64,000 bases of DNA from Pseudomonadota bacterium (GCA_021325655.1 JAJPGT010000052.1:186001-250000), one strand, 5' to 3'; counted from the first letter of the stretch, positions 52,968 through 61,401 are shown. Translations and numbers: made by a program. Notes: generated by a model not told the origin, from the sequence alone.

Positions 52968-53273
52968 CTACTCCCCGCCGCTGGGCCGGTCGCGGGGCGC
53001 GCCCTCCAGGCACTGGCGGCACCAGAACTTCGTCGGGCGCAGCGACCAGCCCCACGGCTCGGAGACGACCTCGCCCACGAAGCGCCAGCCGGCTTCGCCC
53101 GGGCCCAGCACCCGGCCGCAGCTCCGGCAGCCCGGGGCGCAACCGAAGTGGAACAGCAGGTCGCCGAAGCTGACCAGCGCCTCGGCATGGTCCACCGCTT
53201 CCCAGCAGGTGGCGCAGCGCGGGTCCAGCCCGTCGAGCAGCGTTGGGAGCGTCTGCGTCCGGCCGTTCCTCAT
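52968..53273 (-). CDS. Small LIM-like double zinc-finger protein
   Basis: A 101-residue Cys-rich protein. The ligand pattern is C20-x2-C23-x19-H43-x2-C46, then C50-x2-C53, about 31 residues, and CRQC. This is the LIM-domain order (CCHC then CCCC), with three rather than two residues between the two zinc sites and a longer last loop. LIM domains are protein-interaction modules, mostly eukaryotic. The gene lies between enoyl-CoA hydratase and paaK on the same strand with gaps of about 34 bases. A structural or chaperone role for a neighbour is a guess. Confidence 0.65.
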   Translation of the reverse strand: MRNGRTQTLPTLLDGLDPRCATCWEAVDHAEALVSFGDLLFHFGCAPGCRSCGRVLGPGEAGWRFVGEVVSEPWGWSLRPTKFWCRQCLEGAPRDRPSGGE

Positions 53274-53307
53274 GGCGCGAGTATCGAGCAGCCTTGTGAC
53301 ATCGGGG

Positions 53308-54072
53308 TTACTCCCAGACCGGCATCCGCCCCTCCAGGTAGGCCCGCTGGGCCTCGAAGAAGTCGTGGCCGCTCTGCGCCTGGCGCTGGAGGCTGAAGTA
53401 TTCTGCCAGGAACGCGGCGTGATCCAGGTCTGGCCCCCGGTTCAGCAGCAGCTTGGAGAGCCGGGCGCCTTCCGACGCCGCGCTCAGGTAGTGCTCCACC
53501 AGCCGCTCGATCTCCGCCGGGAATGTCTCGGCCGGGAAGACGTAATCGACCAGCCCGATGCGCTGGGCCACCTCGGCCGGCAGGTTCTCGCCCCCGAGCA
53601 CCAGGCGCTTGGCCCAGCCCATCCCAACGTAGCGCGGCAGGCGGAAGGTAGACAGCCCCGGGATGAGGCTCTCCTTGATGGCGGGCAGCCCGAGCTGCGC
53701 CTCAGCGCTGGCGGCGCGGATGTCGCAGGCGAGCGCGAGCTGCAGCCCGCCCCCCAGACACCAGCCGTTGATCGCCGCAATGACGATCTTGGGGAGCATC
53801 TCCAGCCCGCGCAGCGCCCGCTCGAAGTGCTCATGGTATTCGAAGGGGCTCTCCCCGGCGGCCAGCTCCTTCAGGTCGATCCCGGTGCTGAACGAGCGGC
53901 CGGCGCCGGTGATCACGACCACCCGCGAGGCGGCGTCCTGGCCGAGCCAGTCGACCACGCGCTCGAGCTCCAGGATGGTGGCGTAATGCATCGCGTTGAG
54001 CACGTGTGGCCGGGCGAAGGTGACACGCACCACGCGCCCGCCCGGCTCCAGGCGCAGACACTCCAGCTCCAC
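53308..54072 (-). CDS. Enoyl-CoA hydratase/isomerase family protein
   Basis: A 254-residue crotonase. The oxyanion-hole segments are GRSFSTGIDLKELAAG (about 58) and NGWCLGGGLQLALACDIR (about 102), followed by ESLIPGLSTFRLPRYVG. The glutamate pair of true hydratases is only partly conserved in what I can see, so isomerase or hydrolase activity is possible. First gene of the apparent unit with the LIM-like protein and paaK, suggesting acyl-CoA or aryl-CoA breakdown. Confidence 0.85.
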   Translation of the reverse strand: MELECLRLEPGGRVVRVTFARPHVLNAMHYATILELERVVDWLGQDAASRVVVITGAGRSFSTGIDLKELAAGESPFEYHEHFERALRGLEMLPKIVIAAINGWCLGGGLQLALACDIRAASAEAQLGLPAIKESLIPGLSTFRLPRYVGMGWAKRLVLGGENLPAEVAQRIGLVDYVFPAETFPAEIERLVEHYLSAASEGARLSKLLLNRGPDLDHAAFLAEYFSLQRQAQSGHDFFEAQRAYLEGRMPVWE

Positions 54073-54255
54073 AGCGCCCTCCTGAGGGAGCAGCCGGGGC
54101 GACGCGGTCCGTCTTCCGCGCGGCCCGGCCCTCTCCCACCGTTATACTGTTCTGGTGTAACACGCGGCGGGGCGGCGGGGACCGTCTGGCAGCACCTGCC
54201 AGGACGGCCGCTCGCTGCGGCCGGAAGCGGCGCTGGAGCGTAAGGAGGATAGAGG

Positions 54256-54858
54256 GTGAGCTTCTTCCGCAAGAAGACTATCGCGGAGCAGGAGCTGGGC
54301 GACCGGCTGCCGCCCGGCCAATACAAGACCGACAAGTGGCCGGTGCTGCACTACGGCCAGGTGCCGACCTTCGACCCCGCCACCTGGGACTTCCGCATCT
54401 TCGGCCTGGTCGATCCCCCGGTCCGCCTGACCTACGACCAGCTTCGGGCGCTGCCAACCGCCACTATTACCCGCGACATCCACTGTGTCACGCGCTGGAG
54501 CCGCTTCGATACCTCGTTCACGGGCGTGCCGTTTCGGGAGATCATGAAGCTGACGACGATCAAGCCCGAGGCGACCCATGTGCTGGTGCACGCCGAGCAC
54601 GGCTTCACCACGAACCTGCCGCTGGCGGACCTTGACCGCGACGACGTGCTGCTGGCCTGGCAGGCTGACGGCCAGGACCTGGCGCCCGAGCACGGCTGGC
54701 CGCTGCGGCTGGTGGTCCCGCACCTGTACTTCTGGAAGAGCGCGAAGTGGGTGCGCGGGTTCGAGCTGCTGGACCACGACCAGCCGGGGTTCTGGGAGCA
54801 ATACGGGTACCACATGCGCGGCGATCCATGGAAAGAGGAGCGCTACGACTGGCAATAG
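54256..54858 (+). CDS. Sulfite oxidase-like molybdopterin oxidoreductase (YedY-related)
   Basis: A 200-residue single-domain Moco protein. DIHCVTRWSRFDTSFTGVP contains the Mo-ligating Cys77, and HAEHGFTTNLPLADL and PHLYFWKSAKWVRG are family blocks. There is no Tat or Sec signal, unlike E. coli YedY/MsrP, so it is cytoplasmic. The start is GTG at 54256 after a strong GGAGGATAGAGG ribosome-binding site. A TATACT hexamer at 54143-54148 may be its -10. Its substrate is unknown. Confidence 0.85.
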   Translation: MSFFRKKTIAEQELGDRLPPGQYKTDKWPVLHYGQVPTFDPATWDFRIFGLVDPPVRLTYDQLRALPTATITRDIHCVTRWSRFDTSFTGVPFREIMKLTTIKPEATHVLVHAEHGFTTNLPLADLDRDDVLLAWQADGQDLAPEHGWPLRLVVPHLYFWKSAKWVRGFELLDHDQPGFWEQYGYHMRGDPWKEERYDWQ

Positions 54859-54903
54859 CCGGCCGCGCTTCGGTGAAGATATCCCCTTCGCATCTGTGCG
54901 CCC

Positions 54904-54912
54904 TGATATAAT
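54904..54912 (+). promoter_or_regulatory. Extended -10 promoter of the rpsF-ssb-rpsR operon
   Basis: TGA (54904-54906) followed by the consensus TATAAT (54907-54912). Transcription should start near 54919, just where the leader structure begins. Confidence 0.6.
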
Positions 54913-54916
54913 GCCG

Positions 54917-54955
54917 CGTTGCGGCCCCTGCGGGGCCGCCTGTCTGCCGGCAACG
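54917..54955 (+). ncRNA. Candidate S6:S18 ribosomal-protein leader
   Basis: An outer stem CGTTGC (54917-54922) with GCAACG (54950-54955) encloses an inner stem GGCCCC (54923-54928) with GGGGCC (54932-54937). The 3' side of the junction is a 12-base single strand that ends in CCG (54947-54949) right beside the outer stem. A CCG in that place is the hallmark of the S6:S18-binding leader that lets the S6-S18 complex repress its own operon. It begins at the expected transcription start, about 90 bases before rpsF. Confidence 0.55.
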
Positions 54956-55043
54956 GCGGAGCCTTTCCGCGCTCGGTGCGCGCGGCCGTCGCATCGTGGC
55001 CACGCTTCAGTCCGAGCGCAGACCCGTGGAAGGGAGTGATACG

Positions 55044-55328
55044 ATGCGTGAGTACGAGCTGATGCTCGTGTTAGACCCTACGCTCGATGACGAGGGACAG
55101 CAAGCCGCCACCGAACGCGTGGGCGCCTTCGTGACCAGCCGGGGCGGCGAGTTGCTGAGCCAGGAATCGATGGGGCGCCGCCGCCTGGCCTATCCGATCA
55201 AGCGCCACCGAGACGGGATCTATACGGTGTCCCGGTTCAAGATGGCCCCAACCGCGGCGGACGAGCTTGAGCGGAACCTGAAGCTGAACGAGCAGGTGAT
55301 CCGCCATCTACTCATCCGTACCGATTGA
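55044..55328 (+). CDS. rpsF: 30S ribosomal protein S6
   Basis: A 94-residue S6. It opens MREYELMLVLDP and contains GRRRLAYPIKRHRDGIY and the C-terminal LNEQVIRHLLIRTD. It forms a heterodimer with S18 on the 30S platform. The ATG at 55044 follows GGAAGGGAG. First gene of the conserved rpsF-ssb-rpsR operon, apparently under leader control. Confidence 0.97.
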   Translation: MREYELMLVLDPTLDDEGQQAATERVGAFVTSRGGELLSQESMGRRRLAYPIKRHRDGIYTVSRFKMAPTAADELERNLKLNEQVIRHLLIRTD

Positions 55329-55380
55329 GATCAGCGTCGATCAGATCCGCCTGCGTGCTGGCTGATAGAGGAGCGAAAGC

Positions 55381-55794
55381 ATGGCTTCCATCTGCAAGGT
55401 GACCCTCATCGGCAACCTCGGCGCCGATCCCGAGCTGCGTTACACGCCCAACGGCAAGGCCGTTACCAAGTTCCGGGTCGCCTGCAATAGCCGCAAGCGG
55501 ACGCCTGAAGGCGAGTGGCAGGACCACACGGAGTGGTTCGGAGTCAGTGCCTTCGGCCGGCTGGCAGAACAGGCCAATGAGCTGTTGCACCGCGGCAGCC
55601 GGGTCTACGTCGAGGGTCGGCTGGAGAGCCGCGTCTGGGAGAGTCCAGACGGCCGCCGCTTCTTCCTCGATGTGCTGGCCGACGAGGTGATTGCGCTCGA
55701 TCCACGCCCACGCGCTGAGGGGGCGGAAGCCGCGCCGCGGCCCGCCGCGATCCCGCCCGAGGAGCCGGATACCCTCGACGACGTACCGTTCTAA
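55381..55794 (+). CDS. ssb: Single-stranded DNA-binding protein
   Basis: A 137-residue SSB. The OB-fold runs from residues 1 to about 105 (TLIGNLGADPELRYTPNGK, VEGRLESRVWE). A short linker leads to the acidic tip DTLDDVPF, which recruits partner proteins. It lies between rpsF and rpsR, its usual place. GAGGAGCG is the ribosome-binding site. Confidence 0.96.
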   Translation: MASICKVTLIGNLGADPELRYTPNGKAVTKFRVACNSRKRTPEGEWQDHTEWFGVSAFGRLAEQANELLHRGSRVYVEGRLESRVWESPDGRRFFLDVLADEVIALDPRPRAEGAEAAPRPAAIPPEEPDTLDDVPF

Positions 55795-55812
55795 CACCCA
55801 GGGAGAATCTCC

Positions 55813-56118
55813 GTGACGACTGGACCACAGCGTCCACCAGAACGCAAGAAGAAGAAAGAATACCGGGGCAAGTACACCCCCCGGCGGAAGGTGTGCGCCT
55901 TCTGCGTCGACAAGATCAAAGACATTGACTACAAAGATGTCGGGCGGCTCCGCCGCTACCTGTCCGAGCGGGCGAAGATCGAGCCGCGCCGGAAGACGGG
56001 CACCTGCGCCCGCCACCAGCGCGGTCTGACCGTCGCCCTGAAGCGCGCCCGCTACGTCGCGCTGCTGCCCTTCACCGCGGAGCACATCCGCGAAAGCGGC
56101 TTCAACCTGCGCGGGTAG
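55813..56118 (+). CDS. rpsR: 30S ribosomal protein S18, Cys-containing form
   Basis: A 101-residue S18 from a GTG start behind GGGAGAA. The N-terminal basic lead ([11 protein letters not shown]) is followed by CAFC...[20 protein letters not shown] and [23 protein letters not shown]. The CxxC...CxxH set marks the zinc-binding (C+) version of S18. Confidence 0.96.
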   Translation: MTTGPQRPPERKKKKEYRGKYTPRRKVCAFCVDKIKDIDYKDVGRLRRYLSERAKIEPRRKTGTCARHQRGLTVALKRARYVALLPFTAEHIRESGFNLRG

Positions 56119-56151
56119 GAGCGAACCGGCTCTCCTGATCACCGTGCCTCG

Positions 56152-56183
56152 GGGCGCCGCGGGTTGCCTGGCCCGCGGCGCCC
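56152..56183 (+). terminator. GC-rich hairpin after rpsR
   Basis: A perfect 12-bp stem (56152-56163 with 56172-56183) around an 8-base loop, 33 bases after the rpsR stop. No T-run follows, so it may be a Rho-assisted or poor terminator. Confidence 0.45.
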
Positions 56184-56264
56184 GGTAGTCTGGAACGCCA
56201 CGCCCCGCGGCCATAGGATCCGCGCCAGGGTCAGGCGCAGCCGCTGAGAGTGTAGAACCGCCAC

Positions 56265-57539
56265 ATGCCACCCCATCGAGCCCGCACTCAGCCCCCGGTC
56301 AAGCCCTCCAAGAGCGCCGCGGTGCGCCATGCCCTGCTACACCCCTCGCTGCGCCAGCGCAGCAAGATGCAGCGGCAGCGGATGCAGCTCCGGCTCATCT
56401 GGGGCACTGCCGTGGCGCTGGCGGTGGCCATCGTCGCGGTGCTCGGCTTCGGCTACTACCGCGAGAACATCGCCCGGGGGTATGAGGTGGCTGCAACGGT
56501 CTACGGGACGCCGATCACCCTCAACGACCTGGTGCCCTGGGTGACGCCACGGGTGAAGGGCGGGGCCGAGGCAATTAGCCAGCTCAAGGCGCAGGGCCAG
56601 GACGTCAGCCAGTTCACGCTCCAGCTCAGCCGCACCCCGGACCGAGTGCTGAACGACCGGATCGAGGCGATGGTGATCCAACGCGAGGCGGACAAGCGTG
56701 GCATCACCGTCACCGACCAGGAAGTGGACGCCAAGATCCGCCAGACCATTGCCGAAGAGGCGGCCGCCGAGGCACCGCAGCCCACCGCAACCCCCACCAC
56801 CGCCGGCCAGGCGACCCCGGCCGAGACCGCCGGCGCAGCCGCTGCGGCGACCCCGGCCGAGACCAGCGCCGCCAACGCCACCCCGACCGCGACCACCACC
56901 CCGGCCGGAACCCCAACCGCCACGGAAACGCCCACTCCCGTGCCCACGCTCACCGCGGACCTCTTCAAAGTGAAGTACGAGGCGTTCCTCGACCGCACCG
57001 GCTACACCAACGAGCAGTACCGCGAGCTGACCCGGCAGGACCTGCTCAGAGACAAGGTGAAGCAGGCGATCGAAGCGCAGGTGCCAGCGGTGCAGGAGCA
57101 GATCCACGCCCGCCAGATCCAGGTAGCGAACAAGGATCAGGCACAGGACATCCTGAACAAGCTGGACCAGGGACAGTCGTTCGAGGAGCTGGCGAAGGCA
57201 CAGTCAACGGACAGCGAGAGCAAGGACAAGGGCGGCGATCTGGGCTGGCTCCCGCGCGGAATCATGCCCAAGGAGTGGGACGACGCCGCCTTCGCTCTCC
57301 AGCCCGGCCAGCGCAGCGGCGCGGTCGAGGTCCCCGGGCGCGGCACGGTGATCATCGAGGTGCTCGAGCGCGACCCTGCCCGGCCGGTGGCAGATGACCA
57401 GCTCACTCGGCTGCGCCAGGACGCCTTCGATACCTGGCTCACCAACGCAAAGAAGGAGCCCGACGTCATCCAGACTCCACTCACCTCGGAGCAGCGGGCC
57501 TACATCCTTCGCAAAGCCGGCGTTCCCAATCTGGCCTAG
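56265..57539 (+). CDS. Membrane-anchored peptidyl-prolyl isomerase/foldase (PpiC-SurA type)
   Basis: A 424-residue extracytoplasmic chaperone. A basic N-terminus leads to one membrane helix (about 45-65, GTAVALAVAIVAVLGFGYY). A SurA_N-like helical region follows (about 75-165), interrupted by a Thr/Pro/Ala linker (about 167-225, TPTATTTPAGTPT). The PpiC rotamase domain is at about 285-385 (HARQIQVANKDQAQDIL, GGDLGWLPRGIMPKEWD). It should help exported proteins fold. A perfect 20-bp palindrome at 57558-57577 lies just after the stop and may end transcription. Confidence 0.87.
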   Translation: MPPHRARTQPPVKPSKSAAVRHALLHPSLRQRSKMQRQRMQLRLIWGTAVALAVAIVAVLGFGYYRENIARGYEVAATVYGTPITLNDLVPWVTPRVKGGAEAISQLKAQGQDVSQFTLQLSRTPDRVLNDRIEAMVIQREADKRGITVTDQEVDAKIRQTIAEEAAAEAPQPTATPTTAGQATPAETAGAAAAATPAETSAANATPTATTTPAGTPTATETPTPVPTLTADLFKVKYEAFLDRTGYTNEQYRELTRQDLLRDKVKQAIEAQVPAVQEQIHARQIQVANKDQAQDILNKLDQGQSFEELAKAQSTDSESKDKGGDLGWLPRGIMPKEWDDAAFALQPGQRSGAVEVPGRGTVIIEVLERDPARPVADDQLTRLRQDAFDTWLTNAKKEPDVIQTPLTSEQRAYILRKAGVPNLA

Positions 57540-57557
57540 CGTTCGACCACCGCCGGT

Positions 57558-57577
57558 CCCCTCGCGGCGCCGCGAGG
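57558..57577. other. Perfect palindrome after the foldase gene
   Basis: CCCTCGCGGC directly followed by its complement, 18 bases past the foldase stop. A loopless palindrome without a T-run; it could be a terminator stem or a protein-binding site. Confidence 0.35.
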
Positions 57578-57747
57578 GTGCGGTCCGCCCAGGAGCGGGT
57601 GCTGCTGCCCATGCGCTGCGCCAGTCCCCGCACTTGACCAGCAGACAGCGGACCGATGGGGTACGCTGGTGCCGGACGGCCCGCGCCGCGCGGGAGCAAC
57701 CAGCGGCGGGACACAGTCCGAATGTCCTGTGCGAGAGGAACAGCAAG

Positions 57748-58524
57748 ATGGGACAGCGGCTCGACGGCAACGTGGCGATCGTGACCGGCGCCGGCAGGGG
57801 AATTGGACGGGCGATCGCCCGGGTGTTCGCGGCGGAGGGGGCGCGGGTTCTCACCGTGGACAAGGACTCCGAGAGCTGCGCCCGCACCGCGGAGGCCATT
57901 GTGTCCGCGGGGGGGATAGCCTCCGCGGTGCGGGGGGACGTCACCCGCTGGCCAGACATGCAGGCGATGGCGCAGGCGGCTATCGAGCGCTACGGCCGAA
58001 TCGACGTCCTGTGCCAGAACGCGGGCGTCTACCCGGCTGTCCAGTTGCAGAATATGACCGAGCAGGATTGGGATCGGGTCCACGCGATCAATCTCAAGAG
58101 CCTGTTCTTCGCGGTCAAAGCCTGCTTGCCCCAGATGATGCAGCAGCGCTCCGGCCGGATCTGCGTCACCTCCTCGATTACTGGCCCGCGAACTGGCATC
58201 CCCGGGCTGACCCACTATGCCGCCACCAAGGCAGGGATCAACGGGTTCGTTCGCTCCGCGGCGCTTGAGCTCGCCCCGTACAACATCCGCATCAACGGCG
58301 TGGAGCCAGGCACGGTCCTCACCGAGGGCCTGCGCGAGCTCATGACGCCGGACGAGATCGACGCGCTGGCGCAGTCGATCCCTTTGAAGAAGCTCGCCGA
58401 TCCCGAAGACATCGCCTACGCGATGCTCTTTTTGGCCTCGGACGAGGCGAAGTACATCACCGGCCAGACGATCGTCGTCGACGGCGGCCAGATCCTGCCG
58501 GAGTCCAAGTTCGCGCTTGTCTAA
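57748..58524 (+). CDS. Short-chain dehydrogenase/reductase
   Basis: A 258-residue classical SDR. TGAGRGIG (13-20) binds NAD(P), Asp39 in TVDKDSE suggests preference for NAD, CQNAGVYP replaces the usual NNAG, and the catalytic Ser (TSSITG) and YAATKAG (YxxxK) are intact. The substrate is not evident; sugar alcohol or 3-oxoacyl reduction are both common. The ATG at 57748 follows GAGAGGAACAG. Monocistronic, upstream of the tRNA genes. Confidence 0.87.
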   Translation: MGQRLDGNVAIVTGAGRGIGRAIARVFAAEGARVLTVDKDSESCARTAEAIVSAGGIASAVRGDVTRWPDMQAMAQAAIERYGRIDVLCQNAGVYPAVQLQNMTEQDWDRVHAINLKSLFFAVKACLPQMMQQRSGRICVTSSITGPRTGIPGLTHYAATKAGINGFVRSAALELAPYNIRINGVEPGTVLTEGLRELMTPDEIDALAQSIPLKKLADPEDIAYAMLFLASDEAKYITGQTIVVDGGQILPESKFALV

Positions 58525-58694
58525 CCCGCTCTTTTCGCCGGGGAGCGCGAAGGAACGGAAGGCGGAAAGGATAGATGAGGCCCGCGCGGTGTCCGAGCAT
58601 CATGCCGCCGGCAGCCGAGGCTGGAGAGGAATGGCGCCAGGCGCCGCGTGCGGGCCGGCCGCTGACAGCAGCAGGGCGTGGCAAGTTGGGGCGG

Positions 58695-58777
58695 TGCCGG
58701 CGGCGGGAGTCGAACCCGCACGCCCTTGCGGGCCGTCGTTTTTAAGACGACTTCGTCTACCGTTCCGACACGCCGGC
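58695..58777 (-). tRNA. tRNA-Leu (anticodon UAA)
   Basis: A cloverleaf of 83 bases with the acceptor GCCGGCG/CGCCGGC, anticodon stem GTCGT/ACGAC with loop CTTAAAA, a long variable arm (CCCGCAAGGGCG region) as in class II tRNAs, and T-loop GGTTCGACTCC. Discriminator A. CCA is not encoded. Confidence 0.93.
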
Positions 58778-58876
58778 AGGCAGGCTCGCGGGATTGTAGC
58801 ACGCACAGATGCCACAGCCTTGCCGCGGCTCCAGACAGCAAACGACCCGATCCCCTCACAAGAGATCGGGCCGCGG

Positions 58877-58947
58877 AGGCGACGGTGGGAATCGAACCCA
58901 CGATGAGGGTTTTGCAGACCCTTGCCTTGCCACTTGGCCACGTCGCC
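58877..58947 (-). tRNA. tRNA-Cys (anticodon GCA)
   Basis: A 71-base cloverleaf with acceptor GGCGACG/CGTCGCC, anticodon loop TCTGCAAAA region reading GCA, T-loop GGTTCGATTCC and discriminator U, the Cys identity element. CCA is not encoded. About 100 bases upstream of tRNA-Leu on the same strand. Confidence 0.95.
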
Positions 58948-59041
58948 AGGGTACGCCGGACCGTCCGGCGCGCCCAAAAGTATACCACAGCGCCGCGACC
59001 GAGAGCCGAGCGGCATTGGCCCGGCCGGCCAGATGGCCCTG

Positions 59042-60487
59042 TCAGCGCCCGGCCTCCACTAGCAGCGACATGCCGTCGGCGAGGTTGGTCATCTTGCCCA
59101 GGAACAGGCTCCCCTTGGCGACGAACAGCGCCCGCTGGATCGCGCCCGCGCGCATCTCCTCGCGGGCGTGGGCCAGATAGGGCAGCGCGGCCGGGATGTG
59201 CCCCTGGGTGGGGACGTAGCCGGGCATCCCGAAGCGGCGCTCGAACAGGTGGAGCTGGTCGCGCGGCCACTGGCCGGCCAGCGCCGCCAGGCTGGCGATC
59301 ATGCGGTAGTTGGTCCGGGCAACGTCGCCGCTGGCGCCCGCTTCCATGATCTCGGCGTTGTGCAGTTCGACCGCGTAGCGGTCGACGTCGGGAAGGGCGA
59401 GCCCGGCGCGGGCCAGCGGCTGCTGCACCAATGCTTCGTACAGCGCTCGCGGGGCGCCACCGACCGCAACCTCGTGCTTGCCCACTACGTCGAGCCGCAG
59501 CCGGGGATCCCCGTCGCCGTCATCAGGTCCCAGCAGGATCGCCAGCGCCGCCAGGCAGTCTTCCAGAATCGGGATCCCGTGCTCCAGCGCGCCGCGGAAC
59601 TTCATCCCCAGCTTCGCCAGGCTCCCCCCGCCGACGATCACGACATGCTCCTGGACCCCCGCTGCCACCAGCGCGCCGCCAAGCACGGTGGCGTGGACCG
59701 GCGCGCAGCAGAACGCTTTCACGTCGGCGCCATCCGCTCGCGGCAGCCCTGCCATCTCTGCCATCGCCTTGGCCAGGTTGCCACCACCACGCTGGTAGCG
59801 GTCGCCAACCGCCTCTTCTCCGCAGCCAAGCAGGTAGTCGACCCGGTCCGCAGGGAGGCGCGCCTGACGCAGCAGATGCCGGAGCGCCAGCGCACCGGAC
59901 GCCTTGGCAGCGAGGTTCTCCAGCAGAATGGCGGGCGTCTGGCTCAGGTCCTCCGGGTGGCCAGGGACGACGTAGCCGAGGAGCCGCCCCTGAGGGTCAC
60001 GCAGCGCGAGATTTCCGGGCTCTGCCGCTCGCGCGGCGATCAGGGCGGCGGGCTCGCCGGCGTCCAGCCTGGCCAGGTCGAGCTCGGCGAAGAGGGGATG
60101 GCGCCGGAGGCGCTCGGCCGCCTCAGCGGCGACCTGCTCCTCCAGGTGCAGCAGGTCGAAGTCGTCAGCCAGCTTCAGCAGGCCCCAGAACTCCGCCTCG
60201 GGCAGCAGCTCACCGAACGGGCCGGAGCGCGGCGCGTCCTGAAGCGGGTGCTGCCACCACGGCCTGGGGAGGTCGAACAGCGCGCGCGGGGGCAGGTTGC
60301 CAATGAACGCCTGGTTGGGAGCATAGGCCAGGGCGTCGCGCTCGTCGCGCAGGCTGGCGGCGAGCTGCTGCCAGAGCCCCACTCCCTCTTTGGCCAGCTC
60401 CCGCGCCGGCTTGGAGCCGTGCGGCACCAGGGAGGGAGCGTGCACCAGCACGCAGGCCACCGCCTTGACCACCGGGACAGCGGGCAT
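59042..60487 (-). CDS. grdC: Glycine reductase component C, beta subunit (GrdC)
   Basis: A 481-residue protein matching GrdC, which with GrdD releases acetyl phosphate from the Se-carboxymethyl group on selenoprotein A. Family blocks seen: CVLVHAPSLVPHGSKP near the N-terminus, LAYAPNQAFIGNLPP, FGELLPEAEFWGLLK, KAFCCAPVHATVLGGALV, VVIVGGGSLAKLGMKF, YAVELHNAEIME and MPGYVPTQGHIPAALPYL (a KAS III-like fold). The gene ends a three-gene unit grdA-trx-grdC. The usual partner grdD does not follow; the next features are tRNAs. Confidence 0.87.
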   Translation of the reverse strand: MPAVPVVKAVACVLVHAPSLVPHGSKPARELAKEGVGLWQQLAASLRDERDALAYAPNQAFIGNLPPRALFDLPRPWWQHPLQDAPRSGPFGELLPEAEFWGLLKLADDFDLLHLEEQVAAEAAERLRRHPLFAELDLARLDAGEPAALIAARAAEPGNLALRDPQGRLLGYVVPGHPEDLSQTPAILLENLAAKASGALALRHLLRQARLPADRVDYLLGCGEEAVGDRYQRGGGNLAKAMAEMAGLPRADGADVKAFCCAPVHATVLGGALVAAGVQEHVVIVGGGSLAKLGMKFRGALEHGIPILEDCLAALAILLGPDDGDGDPRLRLDVVGKHEVAVGGAPRALYEALVQQPLARAGLALPDVDRYAVELHNAEIMEAGASGDVARTNYRMIASLAALAGQWPRDQLHLFERRFGMPGYVPTQGHIPAALPYLAHAREEMRAGAIQRALFVAKGSLFLGKMTNLADGMSLLVEAGR

Positions 60488-60517
60488 CGGCGTTGCTCCC
60501 CCGCAGACCGCGGCGGA

Positions 60518-60883
60518 TCAGGCCGCGGCGTCAGGGCTCGGCAACGCGGCGTCCAGGTCGGGAACGAGGCGTCGCAGCGCGGCGAGGATCAGCTCCGGGG
60601 TGCAGCGGTCAGCCGCCAGCCGCTCCCGCTCCTGGCCGTCCCGGTAGAGGATGAACGTCGGCAGCCCCATGACCCGCAGGTTAATACACAGGCGGCGGTT
60701 CTCGGCCGCGTTCACCTTCACCACCTGCACCCGGCCGGCGAGACGCTCGGCCAGCCGCTCCACCCAGGGTAGCAGGCGCAGGCAGGGACCGCACCGCGGC
60801 CCCCAGAAGTCCACCAGGACCGGCAGCTCTCGGCTCGCCTGAACCACATCCGCCTCGTACGTTTCACCCGTAATCGCCTGCAT
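60518..60883 (-). CDS. trxA: Thioredoxin in the selenoprotein A operon
   Basis: A 121-residue thioredoxin with the active site WGPRCGPC (Cys31, Cys34), in place of the usual WCGPC, and the cis-Pro loop VMGLPTFILY. In glycine reductase systems a dedicated thioredoxin reduces the selenosulfide on selenoprotein A after each turnover. Its place between grdA and grdC (38 and 30 bases away) supports that role here. No thioredoxin reductase gene is adjacent. Confidence 0.88.
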   Translation of the reverse strand: MQAITGETYEADVVQASRELPVLVDFWGPRCGPCLRLLPWVERLAERLAGRVQVVKVNAAENRRLCINLRVMGLPTFILYRDGQERERLAADRCTPELILAALRRLVPDLDAALPSPDAAA

Positions 60884-60921
60884 TGTCCTGTTCCCCCTCC
60901 GCAGTCCCCAGGCTCACCTGC

Positions 60922-61401
60922 TCAGGCGTCTGCCGCGGCCGCGCGCTCGCGGACCGCCCGCACCGCCTGGCGGATGGCGTCGGTCTCCAGCGCCATCTCC
61001 ATCAGCTCCACCTGCGCGGCGTAGACCCGCGGGTCTACAGCGGCACGGATCTCCGGCTCGGTGACGTGATAGACAGGGAGTTTCAACGAAACCCCAGCCA
61101 GAGCTCCGGAGTAGGTCGGATCACCCAGCGTAACCGTCTCGGCGAACAGCTCGGCGGATTCGGGGTCCGGTGATCCAAGGATCACCACCAGGTCGTCCGC
61201 GCCCTGTTGCTCGACGAGCTGCTTGATTCGCTGCTGATCCTCCAGATCCATCGCCCCGGCGGCGGTTCAGACGTAACAGCTTGTGACCTGGAGCACGACC
61301 TCCGCGCCGGCGCTGCGGGCCACCTCCGCAATCGCCTGTCCCTGCACCCCGTCGCGCTCGCCCAGGGCACAGACCTTCTTTCCTTTCAGGTCTATCGCCA
61401 C
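60922..61401 (-). CDS. grdA: Glycine reductase selenoprotein A (GrdA), Sec-containing
   Basis: A 159-residue selenoprotein when the TGA at 61267-61269 is decoded as Sec45. The sequence before it (KKVCALGERDGVQGQAIAEV, then SCYV) and after it (TAAGAMDLEDQQRIK, then AETVTLGDPTYSGALAGVSL) is continuous and matches GrdA end to end, including the CxxU redox motif. GrdA carries the carboxymethyl-selenoether between component B and component C. The start is a GTG at 61401 with GGGGG upstream. Conventional calling would give only a 109-residue fragment from an internal ATG. The promoter and operator lie directly upstream. Confidence 0.92.
61229..61253 (-). promoter_or_regulatory. Possible SECIS hairpin of grdA
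   Basis: Counting the U of UGA as 1, bases 22-25 (GATC) pair with 31-34 around the loop TGGAG (26-30). Further pairs, broken by a mismatch and a two-base bulge, run out to 17/41. The distance and G-bearing loop fit a bacterial SECIS, but the match is far weaker than in the formate dehydrogenase gene. Confidence 0.35.

Noticed and set aside
56755..56945. Thr/Pro/Ala repeats in the foldase gene as a mobile or CRISPR-like repeat
   Set aside because: In-frame linker between the SurA_N-like and rotamase regions; the units are irregular.
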